From the NCBI GenBank assembly GCA_900553695.1, contig USEM01000011.1:1-33651 (forward strand): DNA of 33,651 nt, in the 5' to 3' direction. Positions 18,772-26,179 of this stretch are shown piece after piece. The DNA comes from an uncultured Clostridium sp. (GTDB lineage Bacteria; Bacillota; Clostridia; TANB77; CAG-508). How positions within the stretch are numbered: the stretch's first letter is position 1; each line of letters opens with the position of its first letter. A program made the translations under genes and the position numbers. Under the pieces are notes generated by a model, which was not told the DNA's origin, made no database searches, and worked only from the letters and a program-made list of their open reading frames with translations.

Positions 18772-20229
18772 AAAAATAAAAGAATCTTTATTATATTATT
18801 TAGCTTAATAATATTTATTATATTAATGCTTTCTAGCAAGGTTTACGCTGCTAGCGCCTCTGTTAGAGCAAACTCAACAACAATAAAACCTGGTGAAAGT
18901 GTTACAATTACTGCTTCTGTAAGTGCAACGGAAGCATGGAATTTAAAAATTACTGCAAGTGGAGGGAATTTATCGGGAACAACAGTAAGTGCCGACGCTA
19001 TGGGAAGTGAAGTTTCTCAAAGTGTGATGACGGCAACTTTTACAGCTTCATCAGAAGGGACATATACAATAAGCTTGACAGGTCAAGTAACAGGTAGTGA
19101 TTTAAAAAAAGTTCCTGTATCATCATCATGTACAATTACTGTAAAAGCTCCGGCTGTTGCACCGGATCCAAAACCATCAAATAATACCGATAATACAACA
19201 AAGCCAAGCACAAATACCACAACTAAGCCAAATACAAACAATACTACAACAACTACAAAAAAATCAGACAATTCAAACTTATCTAGCATACAAATTGCAG
19301 AAGGAGTGATTTCGCCAGAATTTAGTAAAACAGTTAAGGAATATACTGTAAATGTTCCATATGAAGTTACAAAACTTAGCATAGCAGCAACTCCAGAGCA
19401 TTCAAAGGGAACTGTAACAATTAATGGAAACGATGAACTAAAGGTGGGAGAAAATTTAATAGAGATTATCGTTACAGCAGAAGATAGCAGTACAGATAAA
19501 TACACTATAAAAGCAATAAGAGCAAAACAGGAACTTTCATTACAGACACTAAGTATTTACTATGTAAATGAAAATGGAGAAAAAGTAGAACTAAAATTAG
19601 ATCCACAATTTTCATTTGATGTGTATAGCTATTCAGTAAACGATATATTAGCACATACTATACAAAGTTTAAGTGTAGAAGCTAAGGCAAATGCTGAAAA
19701 TGCTAAGGTAGAGATTGTTGGTAATGATGAGCTAAAATCAGGAACAAATGAGATTACAATTAAAGTTTCAGTAACTGATGAAGCAGGACTTGAAGAACAA
19801 AAAACATATACAATTAAAGTTCAAAAAGAAGAAGAACCAGTTGTAGTAGAGCTAACTACAATACAAAAAATACAAAACTTCTTTGGAGGTTTTGGCTCAG
19901 GAATAACCAAATGGATATCTTCAAACTTTGATAAAATTATAACAGGAATGCTATTAATTTCAACTTCAGCTTTTGTAGGACTTACAATATACTTTGCTTG
20001 TGACTATAAAAACTATCAAAAACTTTTAGCAAAACTTGCTTCTTACAATAAAGAAAACTTAATGGAAAGAGCAAATGTAGCTTTAAAACCAGAAAACTCA
20101 ACAGTTGAAGAAGTACAAAACATTGAGGAAAAAGAAGATAAAAAAGCAAAACTTGAAGAATTTATTAAAAATGATGAACAAGAAGAAAAAGCAAAAATTA
20201 AAACAGCAAGAGGTAAAAGATTTAAATAA
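18769..20229 (+). CDS. Membrane-anchored surface protein with cadherin-like beta-sandwich domains
   Basis: 486 residues. A signal peptide is visible (hydrophobic 7-22, then SKVYAA). Residues about 30-125 form a beta-rich Ig-like domain (IKPGESVTITASVSA). A Thr/Asn/Pro-rich linker spans about 128-168. Two cadherin-like repeats follow (about 170-250 and 255-350); each ends with a TVNVPYEV/YSVND-type strand and a KYTIKAIR/TYTIKVQK strand. A transmembrane helix lies near 390-412 and a highly charged cytoplasmic tail of about 70 residues closes the protein. It starts 38 bases after the dockerin protein and may work with it at the envelope. Specific function unknown. Confidence 0.75.
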   Translation: MKNKRIFIILFSLIIFIILMLSSKVYAASASVRANSTTIKPGESVTITASVSATEAWNLKITASGGNLSGTTVSADAMGSEVSQSVMTATFTASSEGTYTISLTGQVTGSDLKKVPVSSSCTITVKAPAVAPDPKPSNNTDNTTKPSTNTTTKPNTNNTTTTTKKSDNSNLSSIQIAEGVISPEFSKTVKEYTVNVPYEVTKLSIAATPEHSKGTVTINGNDELKVGENLIEIIVTAEDSSTDKYTIKAIRAKQELSLQTLSIYYVNENGEKVELKLDPQFSFDVYSYSVNDILAHTIQSLSVEAKANAENAKVEIVGNDELKSGTNEITIKVSVTDEAGLEEQKTYTIKVQKEEEPVVVELTTIQKIQNFFGGFGSGITKWISSNFDKIITGMLLISTSAFVGLTIYFACDYKNYQKLLAKLASYNKENLMERANVALKPENSTVEEVQNIEEKEDKKAKLEEFIKNDEQEEKAKIKTARGKRFK

Positions 20230-20236
20230 AATAAAA

Positions 20237-20268
20237 TCGATGTTAGCTAAAACTAAAGCTAACATCGA
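20237..20268 (+). terminator. Stem-loop between the cadherin-like gene and tRNA-Thr
   Basis: A perfect 12-bp stem (TCGATGTTAGCT with its complement, 8-nt loop) lacks a T-run and ends 6 bases before the tRNA. It could be a weak terminator or a processing signal that frees the tRNA 5' end. Confidence 0.5.
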
Positions 20269-20274
20269 AAACAT

Positions 20275-20350
20275 GCTATTATAGCTCAGTTGGTAGAGCA
20301 ATTGATTCGTAATCAATAGGTCGGGAGTTCGATTCTCCCTAATAGCTCCA
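20275..20350 (+). tRNA. tRNA-Thr (anticodon CGT)
   Basis: A complete cloverleaf: acceptor GCTATTA/TAATAGC, D-arm GCTC/GAGC, anticodon stem ATTGA/TCAAT with loop TTCGTAA (anticodon at 20308-20310), T-arm GGGAG/CTCCC with TTCGATT, and encoded CCA. It reads ACG. A G1-C72 and C2-G71 acceptor start agrees with threonine identity. It is not a candidate decoder of CGG. The GNAT gene starts 13 bases downstream. Confidence 0.95.
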
Positions 20351-20363
20351 GAAAGGTGATTTT

Positions 20364-20936
20364 ATGAAGAATTTTAAAAAGTTAATAGGGGATAGAATTT
20401 ATTTGTCTCCAAAAGGAACAACAGATGAAGAAATTGAAATATTTACACAATGGGTAAATGACTTCCAAGTAACTGATTATATTGGAGTAACAAGTGGAAT
20501 ATGCACACTTGCAAGTGAAAAAGAATATCTAGAAAAAATGGCCAAAGACACAGAAAATCGAGATTTTAACATTGTAGACTTAGCAACGGATAAAATTATA
20601 GGAACTACAGGGTTAAAAGAATTTAACTGGATAAATAGAAGCGCTTCGCTTGGAATTTTTATTGGAGAAGCAGAATATAGAAGTAAAGGATATGGAACAG
20701 AAGCATTAAACATTTTACTTGAATATGCTTTTAGATATCTAAACTTACACAGTATAAGACTAACACTCTTGGATGTAAACGAAAGAGCACACAAATGCTA
20801 TCTAAAATGTGGCTTTAAAGATACTGGGTGCGATAGAGATGAAGTATTCTTAAATGGCAAGTATCATAACAAACTACATATGGATATATTAGAAAGTGAA
20901 TTTAATGGAGATTTTATAAGAAATAAAAATATATAA
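20364..20936 (+). CDS. GNAT-family N-acetyltransferase (RimJ/RimL-like)
   Basis: 190 residues. It begins FKKLIGDRIYLSPKGTTDEE, as RimJ/RimL-type enzymes do. The acetyl-CoA-binding segment is in SLGIFIGEAEYRSKGYGTEALNILLEYAF, and the C-terminal motif is LLDVNERAHKCYLKCGF. It transfers acetyl groups to an amine; substrate (protein N-terminus, antibiotic or other) cannot be told. AAAGGTGA follows the tRNA CCA closely, so it may be co-transcribed with the tRNA. A terminator overlaps the stop codon. Confidence 0.85.
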   Translation: MKNFKKLIGDRIYLSPKGTTDEEIEIFTQWVNDFQVTDYIGVTSGICTLASEKEYLEKMAKDTENRDFNIVDLATDKIIGTTGLKEFNWINRSASLGIFIGEAEYRSKGYGTEALNILLEYAFRYLNLHSIRLTLLDVNERAHKCYLKCGFKDTGCDRDEVFLNGKYHNKLHMDILESEFNGDFIRNKNI

Positions 20937-20972
20937 AAAATAGCAGGCATTTTATAATGTCTGCTATTTTTT
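20935..20972. terminator. Bidirectional terminator
   Basis: A 17-nt arm (AAAAAATAGCAGGCATT, one G-U/mismatch position) pairs across a TTAT loop with AATGTCTGCTATTTTTT. A and T runs on the two sides let it serve both the GNAT gene and the convergent minus-strand gene. Confidence 0.85.
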
Positions 20973-20981
20973 GAAGGCTTT

Positions 20982-21293
20982 TTAGTCCTTTATGGAGAAC
21001 TGAAATGTAAGAATAGGAGAACCATTCTCAGAGGCATATGCAATAATCATATGCACAAAGCCAATTTCTTCCATGTCATGGATGAAATTCCTTCCTACGT
21101 AAAATGGATGACTTTCAATTTCTCGGATAGCACACGATGTTATCTTAAATGTTAAACCTTCAACTTCAAGCTTACCAGCAATGAAGTCGATAAGCTTAAG
21201 CCCCGGACCTTCGAAGTAATCGGAGGCGCTCATTGTCCGTATGTCCATTTTCTGTTGTCCACAAAGACCTGCTAAGAATTCAATTGTATTCAT
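20982..21293 (-). CDS. Unrecognised small protein with atypical codon use and one in-frame CGG
   Basis: 103 residues starting at ATG 21293 after GAAAGGA. I do not recognise the family. It is a soluble alpha/beta-looking sequence (LKLIDFIAGKLEVEGLTFKITSC; the end is SPILTFQFSIKD). C-ending codons (GCC, TCC, ATC, GAC, TTC) and a CGA are commoner than in the neighbours, suggesting recent transfer or different constraints. Codon 19 (21239-21237) is CGG. Skipping +1 here gives GGA CAA TGA, a stop, so either CGG is read as Arg in this gene or the full protein is not made. This is the one exception to the CGG rule. Its own promoter and a leader hairpin lie upstream. Confidence 0.6.
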   Translation of the reverse strand: MNTIEFLAGLCGQQKMDIRTMSASDYFEGPGLKLIDFIAGKLEVEGLTFKITSCAIREIESHPFYVGRNFIHDMEEIGFVHMIIAYASENGSPILTFQFSIKD

Positions 21294-21380
21294 TTTTATT
21301 TCCTTTCTTTTGGTGTAATATTCTTGTTGTATGGTACTTACCTTCAAAGTACCAGTAGGAAAATAATCACTATACAATTT

Positions 21381-21409
21381 ATTATAACACTTATTTACAT
21401 AATTTGCAA
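21381..21409 (-). promoter_or_regulatory. Promoter for the minus-strand small gene, with leader hairpin
   Basis: On the minus strand TTGCAA (21409-21404), 17-nt spacer, TATAAT (21386-21381). Downstream the leader contains GGTACTT and AAGTACC (about 21335-21355), a 7-bp hairpin before the ribosome binding site. Confidence 0.65.
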
Positions 21410-21474
21410 ATTGTATGAAAAATATAAATATATTTCATAAATTTACATATAATACAAATTATGGAGATGGTAAT

Positions 21475-21702
21475 ATGAGGAAAAGTAAAATTGATTTTGA
21501 ACTTGTAGAGTGTATAATAAACACAAAAGCAGATTTAAATGTTGCAAACAAAAATTTCGAACAAGCAGAAGGAGATTTAATTGATTATTATTCTTATCAA
21601 ATAAAGGCAAACAAAGCAAAGCTGGATTATTTAATTAAAGAGGTAAAACAAAAAGGATTTTCATTAGATACAATAAATGAATTAAAACTTAGAATTAGTT
21701 AA
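21475..21702 (+). CDS. DUF2508 family protein (YaaL-like)
   Basis: 75 residues from ATG 21475 (GGAGATGG just upstream); an in-frame earlier start lacks a ribosome binding site. A helical protein with VECIINTKADLNVANKNFE and the end IDYYSYQIKANKAKLDYLIKEVK in short pieces, matching YaaL/DUF2508, whose gene stands directly before bofA in spore formers. Function unknown. A TATAAT at 21448-21453 may be its -10, with no clear -35. Confidence 0.8.
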   Translation: MRKSKIDFELVECIINTKADLNVANKNFEQAEGDLIDYYSYQIKANKAKLDYLIKEVKQKGFSLDTINELKLRIS

Positions 21703-21711
21703 TCATATTTG

Positions 21712-21757
21712 TCCAAAGTGATTCATATTTATTAAAAAAAGGAGGAATCACTTTGGA
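21712..21757 (+). promoter_or_regulatory. Hairpin covering the bofA start codon
   Basis: TCCAAAGTGATTC (21712-21724) and GAATCACTTTGGA (21745-21757) form a perfect 13-bp stem. The TTG start (21753-21755) is inside the stem; AAAGGAG is in the 20-nt loop with the last G of GGAGG at the stem base. The structure should limit ribosome access to bofA. Confidence 0.7.
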
Positions 21758-22010
21758 AGTAAATAATGCAATTATAATTACGGCCTGCGTTGTTGGTTTT
21801 ATAATTATTGGGTGGCTTTTTAATATATCATTATCAAAAATTTTTAAACTAATATTGAATTCAATTTTGGGTGGCATTTTAATATATCTTATAAACTATT
21901 TTGGAGCATCAATAGGAATGCATATAGGTCTAAATGTTGTAACATCAGTATTTGTGGGCTTTTTTGGAATCCCGGGAGCCTTGCTATTATTAGCAGTAAA
22001 ATTATTTTAA
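21753..22010 (+). CDS. bofA: Pro-sigma-K processing inhibitor BofA
   Basis: 85 residues, TTG start 7 bases after GGAGG. Two to three membrane segments (IIITACVVGFIIIGWLF, ILGGILIYLINYFG, VFVGFFGIPGALLLLAVKLF). The C-terminal GIPGALLLL motif and the order after a DUF2508 gene identify BofA. In Bacillus it holds the intramembrane protease SpoIVFB inactive in the outer forespore membrane until sigma-K is needed. Its start codon lies in a strong hairpin, so translation is probably controlled. Confidence 0.9.
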   Translation: MEVNNAIIITACVVGFIIIGWLFNISLSKIFKLILNSILGGILIYLINYFGASIGMHIGLNVVTSVFVGFFGIPGALLLLAVKLF

Positions 22011-22025
22011 AAATTTTGTCAAAAA

Positions 22026-22055
22026 TTGTTTACTTTTTGCGAAATTTAATATAAA
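22026..22055 (+). promoter_or_regulatory. Promoter for the GT4 glycosyltransferase gene
   Basis: TTGTTT (22026-22031), 18-nt spacer, TATAAA (22050-22055). The gene's GGAGGG is at 22097-22102. Confidence 0.5.
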
Positions 22056-22109
22056 ATATACATACTAATTAAAGACGGGAACTAAGGAAAAATATTGGAG
22101 GGAATTTTA

Positions 22110-23402
22110 ATGAAAATATTAATGTTAACATGGGAATATCCACCAAGAATAGTTGGTGGAATTGCTAGAGTTGTGCACGATTTATCAAAAAGACTTATTA
22201 AAGATGGACATGAAGTTACAGTTATTACATACAGAGAAGAAGGTTTACCATATTATGAGGATGATAAAGGTGTGGATGTATATAGAGTTGATAACTATAT
22301 GATAAATCCAAACAATTTTACAGATTGGATTTTACAACTTAATTTTAATATGATAACAAAAGCAAATGAGTTAATTGCAGAAAAAGGTAAATTTGATGTT
22401 ATACATGCACATGATTGGCTTGTTACATACAGTGCAAAAACATTAAAGAATTCTTATGGAATACCACTTGTATCTACAATACATGCAACAGAAGCTGGAA
22501 GGAATAGTGGAATACATAACGAAACACAAAGATATGTAAATGATACAGAATGGCTTTTAACCTACGAATCATCAGAAGTAATAGTTAATAGCAAGTTTAT
22601 GAAGACTGATATACAAAGACTATTTGGTTTACCTTATGAAAAAATTAATGTAATACCAAATGGAATAAATATTAATTCATATACAGGAATTGAAAGAGAT
22701 TACGATTTTAGAAGACAATATGCAGCAGATAATGAAAAAATAATTCTATTTATGGGAAGACTAGTATATGAAAAAGGTGTTCAACATTTAATTTCAGCAA
22801 TGCCTAAAATTCTAGATGGCTACCATGATGCAAAACTTATAATTGCAGGAAAAGGTGGAATGCTAGATGAATTAAAAGCACAAGTTGATGCAATGGGACT
22901 TGGAGAAAAAGTATATTTTACAGGATACTTAAATGCAAAACAAGTATCTAAAATGTATAAATGTGCTGATGTTTCAGTATTCCCAAGCACATATGAACCA
23001 TTTGGAATAGTTGCATTAGAGGCAATGCTTGCAGGAGTTCCAACTGTAGTTTCTGATGTTGGTGGTTTAAATGAAATAGTGGAACACAGAGTTGACGGAA
23101 TGAAAAGCTATGCAGGAAACCCAAATTCACTTGCAGATTCAATACTAGAGCTATTATTAAATCCTGAATTATGCGATAAAGTAACAAAACAAGCAAAAAT
23201 CAAAGTTAAAAATGAATTTAATTGGGCAAAAATAGCTCAAGATACATACTTTACATATGAAAAAGCAATATGCCAAACAATGGCAGAACGTCAAGCAAAA
23301 CAAATACTACAAGAAAGAGCAAAAAAGGCAAAGAAAGCAAAAGGAACAGAAAACGAAATTACAAATTTATTATCTTTCAAACAACGCCAAGCATTTGCTT
23401 AA
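22110..23402 (+). CDS. Family 4 glycosyltransferase, glycogen synthase-like
   Basis: 430 residues from ATG 22110; an in-frame TTG at 22095 overlaps the GGAGGG and is not used. The GT-B fold is clear: MLTWEYPPRIVGGIARVV at the start, DVIHAHDWL, VNSKFMK, VIPNGIN at the linker, ILFMGRLVYEKGV, and the nucleotide-sugar site TYEPFGIVALEAMLAG. Such GT4 enzymes make alpha-glucans, glycolipids or sucrose-like products; the N-terminus resembles short glycogen synthases, but the acceptor is not determined. The last 35 residues are Lys/Ala/Gln-rich. Confidence 0.88.
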   Translation: MKILMLTWEYPPRIVGGIARVVHDLSKRLIKDGHEVTVITYREEGLPYYEDDKGVDVYRVDNYMINPNNFTDWILQLNFNMITKANELIAEKGKFDVIHAHDWLVTYSAKTLKNSYGIPLVSTIHATEAGRNSGIHNETQRYVNDTEWLLTYESSEVIVNSKFMKTDIQRLFGLPYEKINVIPNGININSYTGIERDYDFRRQYAADNEKIILFMGRLVYEKGVQHLISAMPKILDGYHDAKLIIAGKGGMLDELKAQVDAMGLGEKVYFTGYLNAKQVSKMYKCADVSVFPSTYEPFGIVALEAMLAGVPTVVSDVGGLNEIVEHRVDGMKSYAGNPNSLADSILELLLNPELCDKVTKQAKIKVKNEFNWAKIAQDTYFTYEKAICQTMAERQAKQILQERAKKAKKAKGTENEITNLLSFKQRQAFA

Positions 23403-23414
23403 AGGAGGTTTAAT

Positions 23415-23744
23415 ATGTACGTATATGATGAAGCTAACAATTTAGCAAAAGCAATTCAAGAAAGCAGGGAGTATAAAGAATACAAACAAGCAAAAGAAGA
23501 TGTTTCTCAAAACCCTGAAATGAAAGCAAAAATAGATGAGTTTGAAAAAACAAGATATGAAGTTCAAGCAATGTCTTTCCAAGGGAAAGATGACCCAGAA
23601 AAAATGCAAAAACTTCAAGAAATGTACAACATCTTAAATAATGATAAAAAGATAAAAGAATATTTTGACATTGAAGTACGCTTCAACATAATGCTTGCAG
23701 ATGTGAACAAAATAATTAGCGAATCTGTAAAAGATTTATTATAA
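23415..23744 (+). CDS. YlbF/YmcA-family protein
   Basis: 109 residues, all helical, with NLAKAIQESREYKEYKQAKE and the EMYNILNNDKKIKEYFDIE segment typical of the YlbF (DUF964) family. In Bacillus YlbF, YmcA and YaaT form a complex with RNase Y that steers mRNA processing and affects sporulation and biofilm. AAAGGAGG lies 12 bases after the GT4 gene, so they are likely co-transcribed. Which paralogue it is cannot be told. Confidence 0.85.
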   Translation: MYVYDEANNLAKAIQESREYKEYKQAKEDVSQNPEMKAKIDEFEKTRYEVQAMSFQGKDDPEKMQKLQEMYNILNNDKKIKEYFDIEVRFNIMLADVNKIISESVKDLL

Positions 23745-23751
23745 AAAGTAA

Positions 23752-23795
23752 AAAAGAGATTTGGTTTACTATTTAAAACTAAATCTCTTTTTGTT
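23752..23795. terminator. Bidirectional terminator between ylbF-like gene and spoVT
   Basis: A 16-bp stem (23752-23767 with 23776-23791, one G-U) with an 8-nt loop, A-rich on one side and T-rich on the other, separates two convergent genes. Confidence 0.85.
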
Positions 23796-23797
23796 TA

Positions 23798-24355
23798 CTA
23801 TATTTCCATTTGGCTACTTAAAAAACCTGCAGCTGACTGAACTACCTTAAGTTCAGTGTCTCCCATTTTTGCATCTTGGTCTTTTGAAAGTAAAATAACA
23901 CTTCCAATTACATCTCCATCAGATATTATTGGGTAAATTACTTGTGCGTTATAACGCCAGGTTTTACTATTTTCATTTTGAGTTATAGGTAAAGCAATTT
24001 CGTTATTAGCTTTACTTGTATATATTTCTTTGTTTTCAATAACTTTTTCTAATTCAGGACTTAATGATTGCTCTAAAAATTCCTTTTTAGAACCACCAGA
24101 AACAGCAATAACTGTGTCTTTATCTGTAATGCATGCAATATGACCTGTTGTTTTTGAAAGAGTTTCAGCATAACCAGTTGCAAACTCAGAAAGCTCACCA
24201 ATAGGTGAATATTTCTTTAAAATTATTTCTCCTTCTTTATCTGTAAATATTTCAAGTGGATCGCCCTCTTTAATATGAAGGGTTCTTCTAATTTCTTTAG
24301 GAATAACAATTCTACCTAAATCATCAATTCTTCTAACTACTCCAGTTGCTTTCAA
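23798..24355 (-). CDS. spoVT: Stage V sporulation protein T (SpoVT)
   Basis: 185 residues, TTG start at 24355 after AAAAGGAGG. The AbrB-type swapped-hairpin DNA-binding domain (GVVRRIDDLGRIVIPKEIRR, LHIKEGDPLEIF) is followed by a GAF-like ligand domain to the C-terminus. In Bacillus SpoVT is a forespore regulator under sigma-G that tunes its target genes. The length and both domains agree with the family. An inverted repeat (ACTATTT, 24372-24393) in the leader may be an autoregulatory site. No in-frame CGG. Confidence 0.95.
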   Translation of the reverse strand: MKATGVVRRIDDLGRIVIPKEIRRTLHIKEGDPLEIFTDKEGEIILKKYSPIGELSEFATGYAETLSKTTGHIACITDKDTVIAVSGGSKKEFLEQSLSPELEKVIENKEIYTSKANNEIALPITQNENSKTWRYNAQVIYPIISDGDVIGSVILLSKDQDAKMGDTELKVVQSAAGFLSSQMEI

Positions 24356-24371
24356 AATTTTACCTCCTTTT

Positions 24372-24393
24372 ACTATTTATGTTCAAAAATAGT
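24372..24393 (-). promoter_or_regulatory. Inverted repeat in the spoVT leader
   Basis: ACTATTT and AAATAGT, 7 bp each with an 8-nt centre, just upstream of the spoVT ribosome binding site. It could be an operator or leader hairpin; tentative. Confidence 0.35.
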
Positions 24394-24467
24394 ATTTGAA
24401 GGAAAAAGAAAAATATTCATAAATTTGACAGATTATTTGCAAATTACAAAAAAACATAAAAAACTAC

Positions 24468-24497
24468 TTGACAGGAAAATACAAAATGATATATATT
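24468..24497 (+). promoter_or_regulatory. Promoter and long leader of the DGR-type variable protein
   Basis: TTGACA (24468-24473), 18-nt spacer, TATATT (24492-24497). From here to ATG 24687 lies an A-rich leader of about 180 bases. A GTG-initiated in-frame extension (24540) is possible but lacks a ribosome binding site. No other gene was seen between spoVT and 24687. Confidence 0.5.
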
Positions 24498-24686
24498 AAT
24501 ACTGTAAATTATTCAAGGAAAATTAAAGCACATTGAAAAGTGAATAGAAAAGTAAAAAAAGCAAAGTCTGTTTGCAAAAAGCTGTTATTCCAATGTGCGA
24601 GAAAAAGGAGAATAATTTGCAAGAAAACAAAGCAAAATAACAATAGGAAAAAAACAAAAAAACATAAGAAGGAGGAAAATAAGAAA

Positions 24687-26020
24687 ATGCAAAATAGAAA
24701 CGAAGGTATAACGCTAGTTGCGTTAATAATAACAATAGTAGTAATGCTAATACTAGTAGCAGTAAGTGTAAATATTTTAATAAAAAGCAATTTAATAGGA
24801 ACAGCAGAAAAGGCAGTGGACAAATATAATAAAGTGGCAGAAGAAGAAGGCAACAGTGGAGTAATTGAGATAAATGGAAAAAAATATAATTCAATAGAAG
24901 ATTATATGGCAGGAAAAGAAAAATTACCAGATATAAAAGCAGGAGAAAAAGCTAGTAAAAACTCAAATTACAATGGAGCAGTAATACCAGCTGGCTTCAC
25001 AGTATCAAAAGCAGAAGGAGAAACAACAATAGATGGAGGACTAGTAATCTATTTAATAAATGATAAAACAGATGAAGAAATAAAAAACTTAACATGGACA
25101 GGCACAGAATTAGAAGATTTAAAAAAGACATATGACCAATTTGTATGGATACCAATATCACATGAACAAATAAATAACATGTTCATATGCCAGGCAAAAA
25201 CGACAAGTAATGGCAGTTGTAATATAACAGTAGAAAATGGAGTTGCAAAATGTACAGTTCATAATTCAACACAAATGGCAGGAAGATTATATGCAACAGA
25301 TAGAGGCGAAAACTATAAGAAAGCATATACAGAAGTATATACAGCAAATTCAGGGCTTCGTGAACCAGATGTGGTAACTGGTGATGATGGAAGTTCAACT
25401 TGCTTAGGATATATGTCAAATGTAACAGGAGATAGTACAAGTTATGAAAATCTAACTAATTTTAAAAAAACATTACAAGAAGAATATAATGAGATAGTAG
25501 CATTAATATATAATGCTGAAGGTTACTATGTAGGCAGATATGAAACAAGTAATATAACAACAACAAAAGAAACAGCAATAAAAGTAGTAGCAGGAATAAA
25601 ATTAGGAATAGCACGTATAGATTGGTACCATATATACGCACAGCAAAAGGCTTATGCAGCAAATAAAGGTTTAGGAAATAAAGTAAAAAGTAGTATGATG
25701 CTAGGTACATGTCACGATCAAATGTTAGAATTTGTAAATGTAGAAGGAAAATATGATATAACAAAAGCAGGAAATGTAGAACATAACTTTTCTAATACCT
25801 ATAATACTGGAAACCAAAGTACAGATATGTCAAAGAATATATACGATTTAGAAGGCAACGTATATGAATGGACTACAGAGGCGTACGACACCCACAATCG
25901 AGTTCACAGGGGCCGGCGATTTCGACACCAGTCATTCTGCTAGTTGTCGCTACCGCAACTGTCCGAACGGCAACTACTCGTTTATACGGTTCTAGAGCCA
26001 CACTTTTTGTAATGCTGTAA
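24687..26020 (+). CDS. Pilin-like protein with C-type-lectin/FGE-like DGR variable end (two +1 shifts at CGG)
   Basis: The start is ATG 24687 after GGAGG. The reading 24687-25913, 25915-25986 and 25988-26020 gives 443 residues. The N-terminus NEGITLVALIITIVVMLIL is a type IV prepilin-like signal, suggesting surface display. The C-terminal half resembles formylglycine-generating-enzyme/C-type-lectin folds used by DGR targets: LEGNVYEWTTEAY leads into a variable region with RG-GD (Gly410), a run of diverse codons (ASCRYRNCPNGNYSF), and IG-SR (Gly434), matching the usual RGG...IGFR frame. This last stretch is visibly richer in G+C than its surroundings. Without shift 1 it stops at 25943; with shift 1 only, at 25995. 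No reverse transcriptase or template repeat is in the window. Confidence 0.8.
25914..25916 (+). other. CGG +1 recoding site (DGR protein Gly410)
   Basis: Zero frame AGG GGC CGG CGA; the +1 frame GGC GAT TTC GAC gives the RGGD motif at the front of the variable region. CGG-C context. Confidence 0.83.
25987..25989 (+). other. CGG +1 recoding site (DGR protein Gly434)
   Basis: Zero frame TTT ATA CGG TTC TAG; the +1 frame GGT TCT AGA GCC ACA gives IGSRATL, the usual IGFR-type end. CGG-T context. Confidence 0.8.
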
Positions 26021-26040
26021 GCTTGTATGCGATATAGATT

Positions 26041-26080
26041 GGATTTAGTGATACTTAAGTATTGCTAAATCCTTATTTAA
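26041..26080 (+). terminator. Hairpin/terminator downstream of the variable region
   Basis: GGATTTAG...CTAAATCC with a central ATACTTAAGTAT forms a 16-bp near-perfect stem with two mismatches and almost no loop, followed by T-rich sequence. DGR variable repeats often have a hairpin shortly downstream, so it may have a second role. Confidence 0.65.
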
Positions 26081-26125
26081 TTTTCAATGTACTTTATATA
26101 ATTTAATCAAATTATGCTAAAACTA

Positions 26126-26155
26126 TTGAAAAACATGGCTGTTTAAGTGTATAAT
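26126..26155 (+). promoter_or_regulatory. Promoter for alaS
   Basis: TTGAAA (26126-26131), 18-nt spacer, TATAAT (26150-26155). The leader is only about 25 bases, so no T-box is present. Confidence 0.65.
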
Positions 26156-26179
26156 ATTAAGGAGTTTAGGAGGGAGAAT

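Larger units (their letters stand above)
25880..26005 (+). other. Putative DGR variable repeat (VR)
   Basis: The 3' end of the pilin-like gene changes abruptly to GC-rich sequence with codons such as GAC, CAC, TAC, TGT and CGC at positions where DGR templates carry AAC/AAT. It ends in the GGTTCTAGAGCC segment equivalent to the IGFR/IMH end. Exact limits need the template repeat, which is outside the window. Confidence 0.65.

Noticed and set aside
20275..20350. The tRNA as the CGG decoder
   Set aside because: Its anticodon is CGT with a normal 7-base loop and threonine-type acceptor; it reads ACG.
24540..24686. N-terminal extension of the pilin-like protein from GTG 24540
   Set aside because: No ribosome binding site before 24540, and the extension would bury the prepilin signal behind 49 basic residues; GGAGG fits ATG 24687.
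24356..26179. DGR reverse transcriptase or template repeat near the variable gene
   Set aside because: No RT motif or A-rich near-copy of the variable region was seen here or elsewhere in the window.
26021..26179. T-box riboswitch before alaS
   Set aside because: The promoter at 26126-26155 leaves only about 25 bases of leader, and no T-box sequence was seen.
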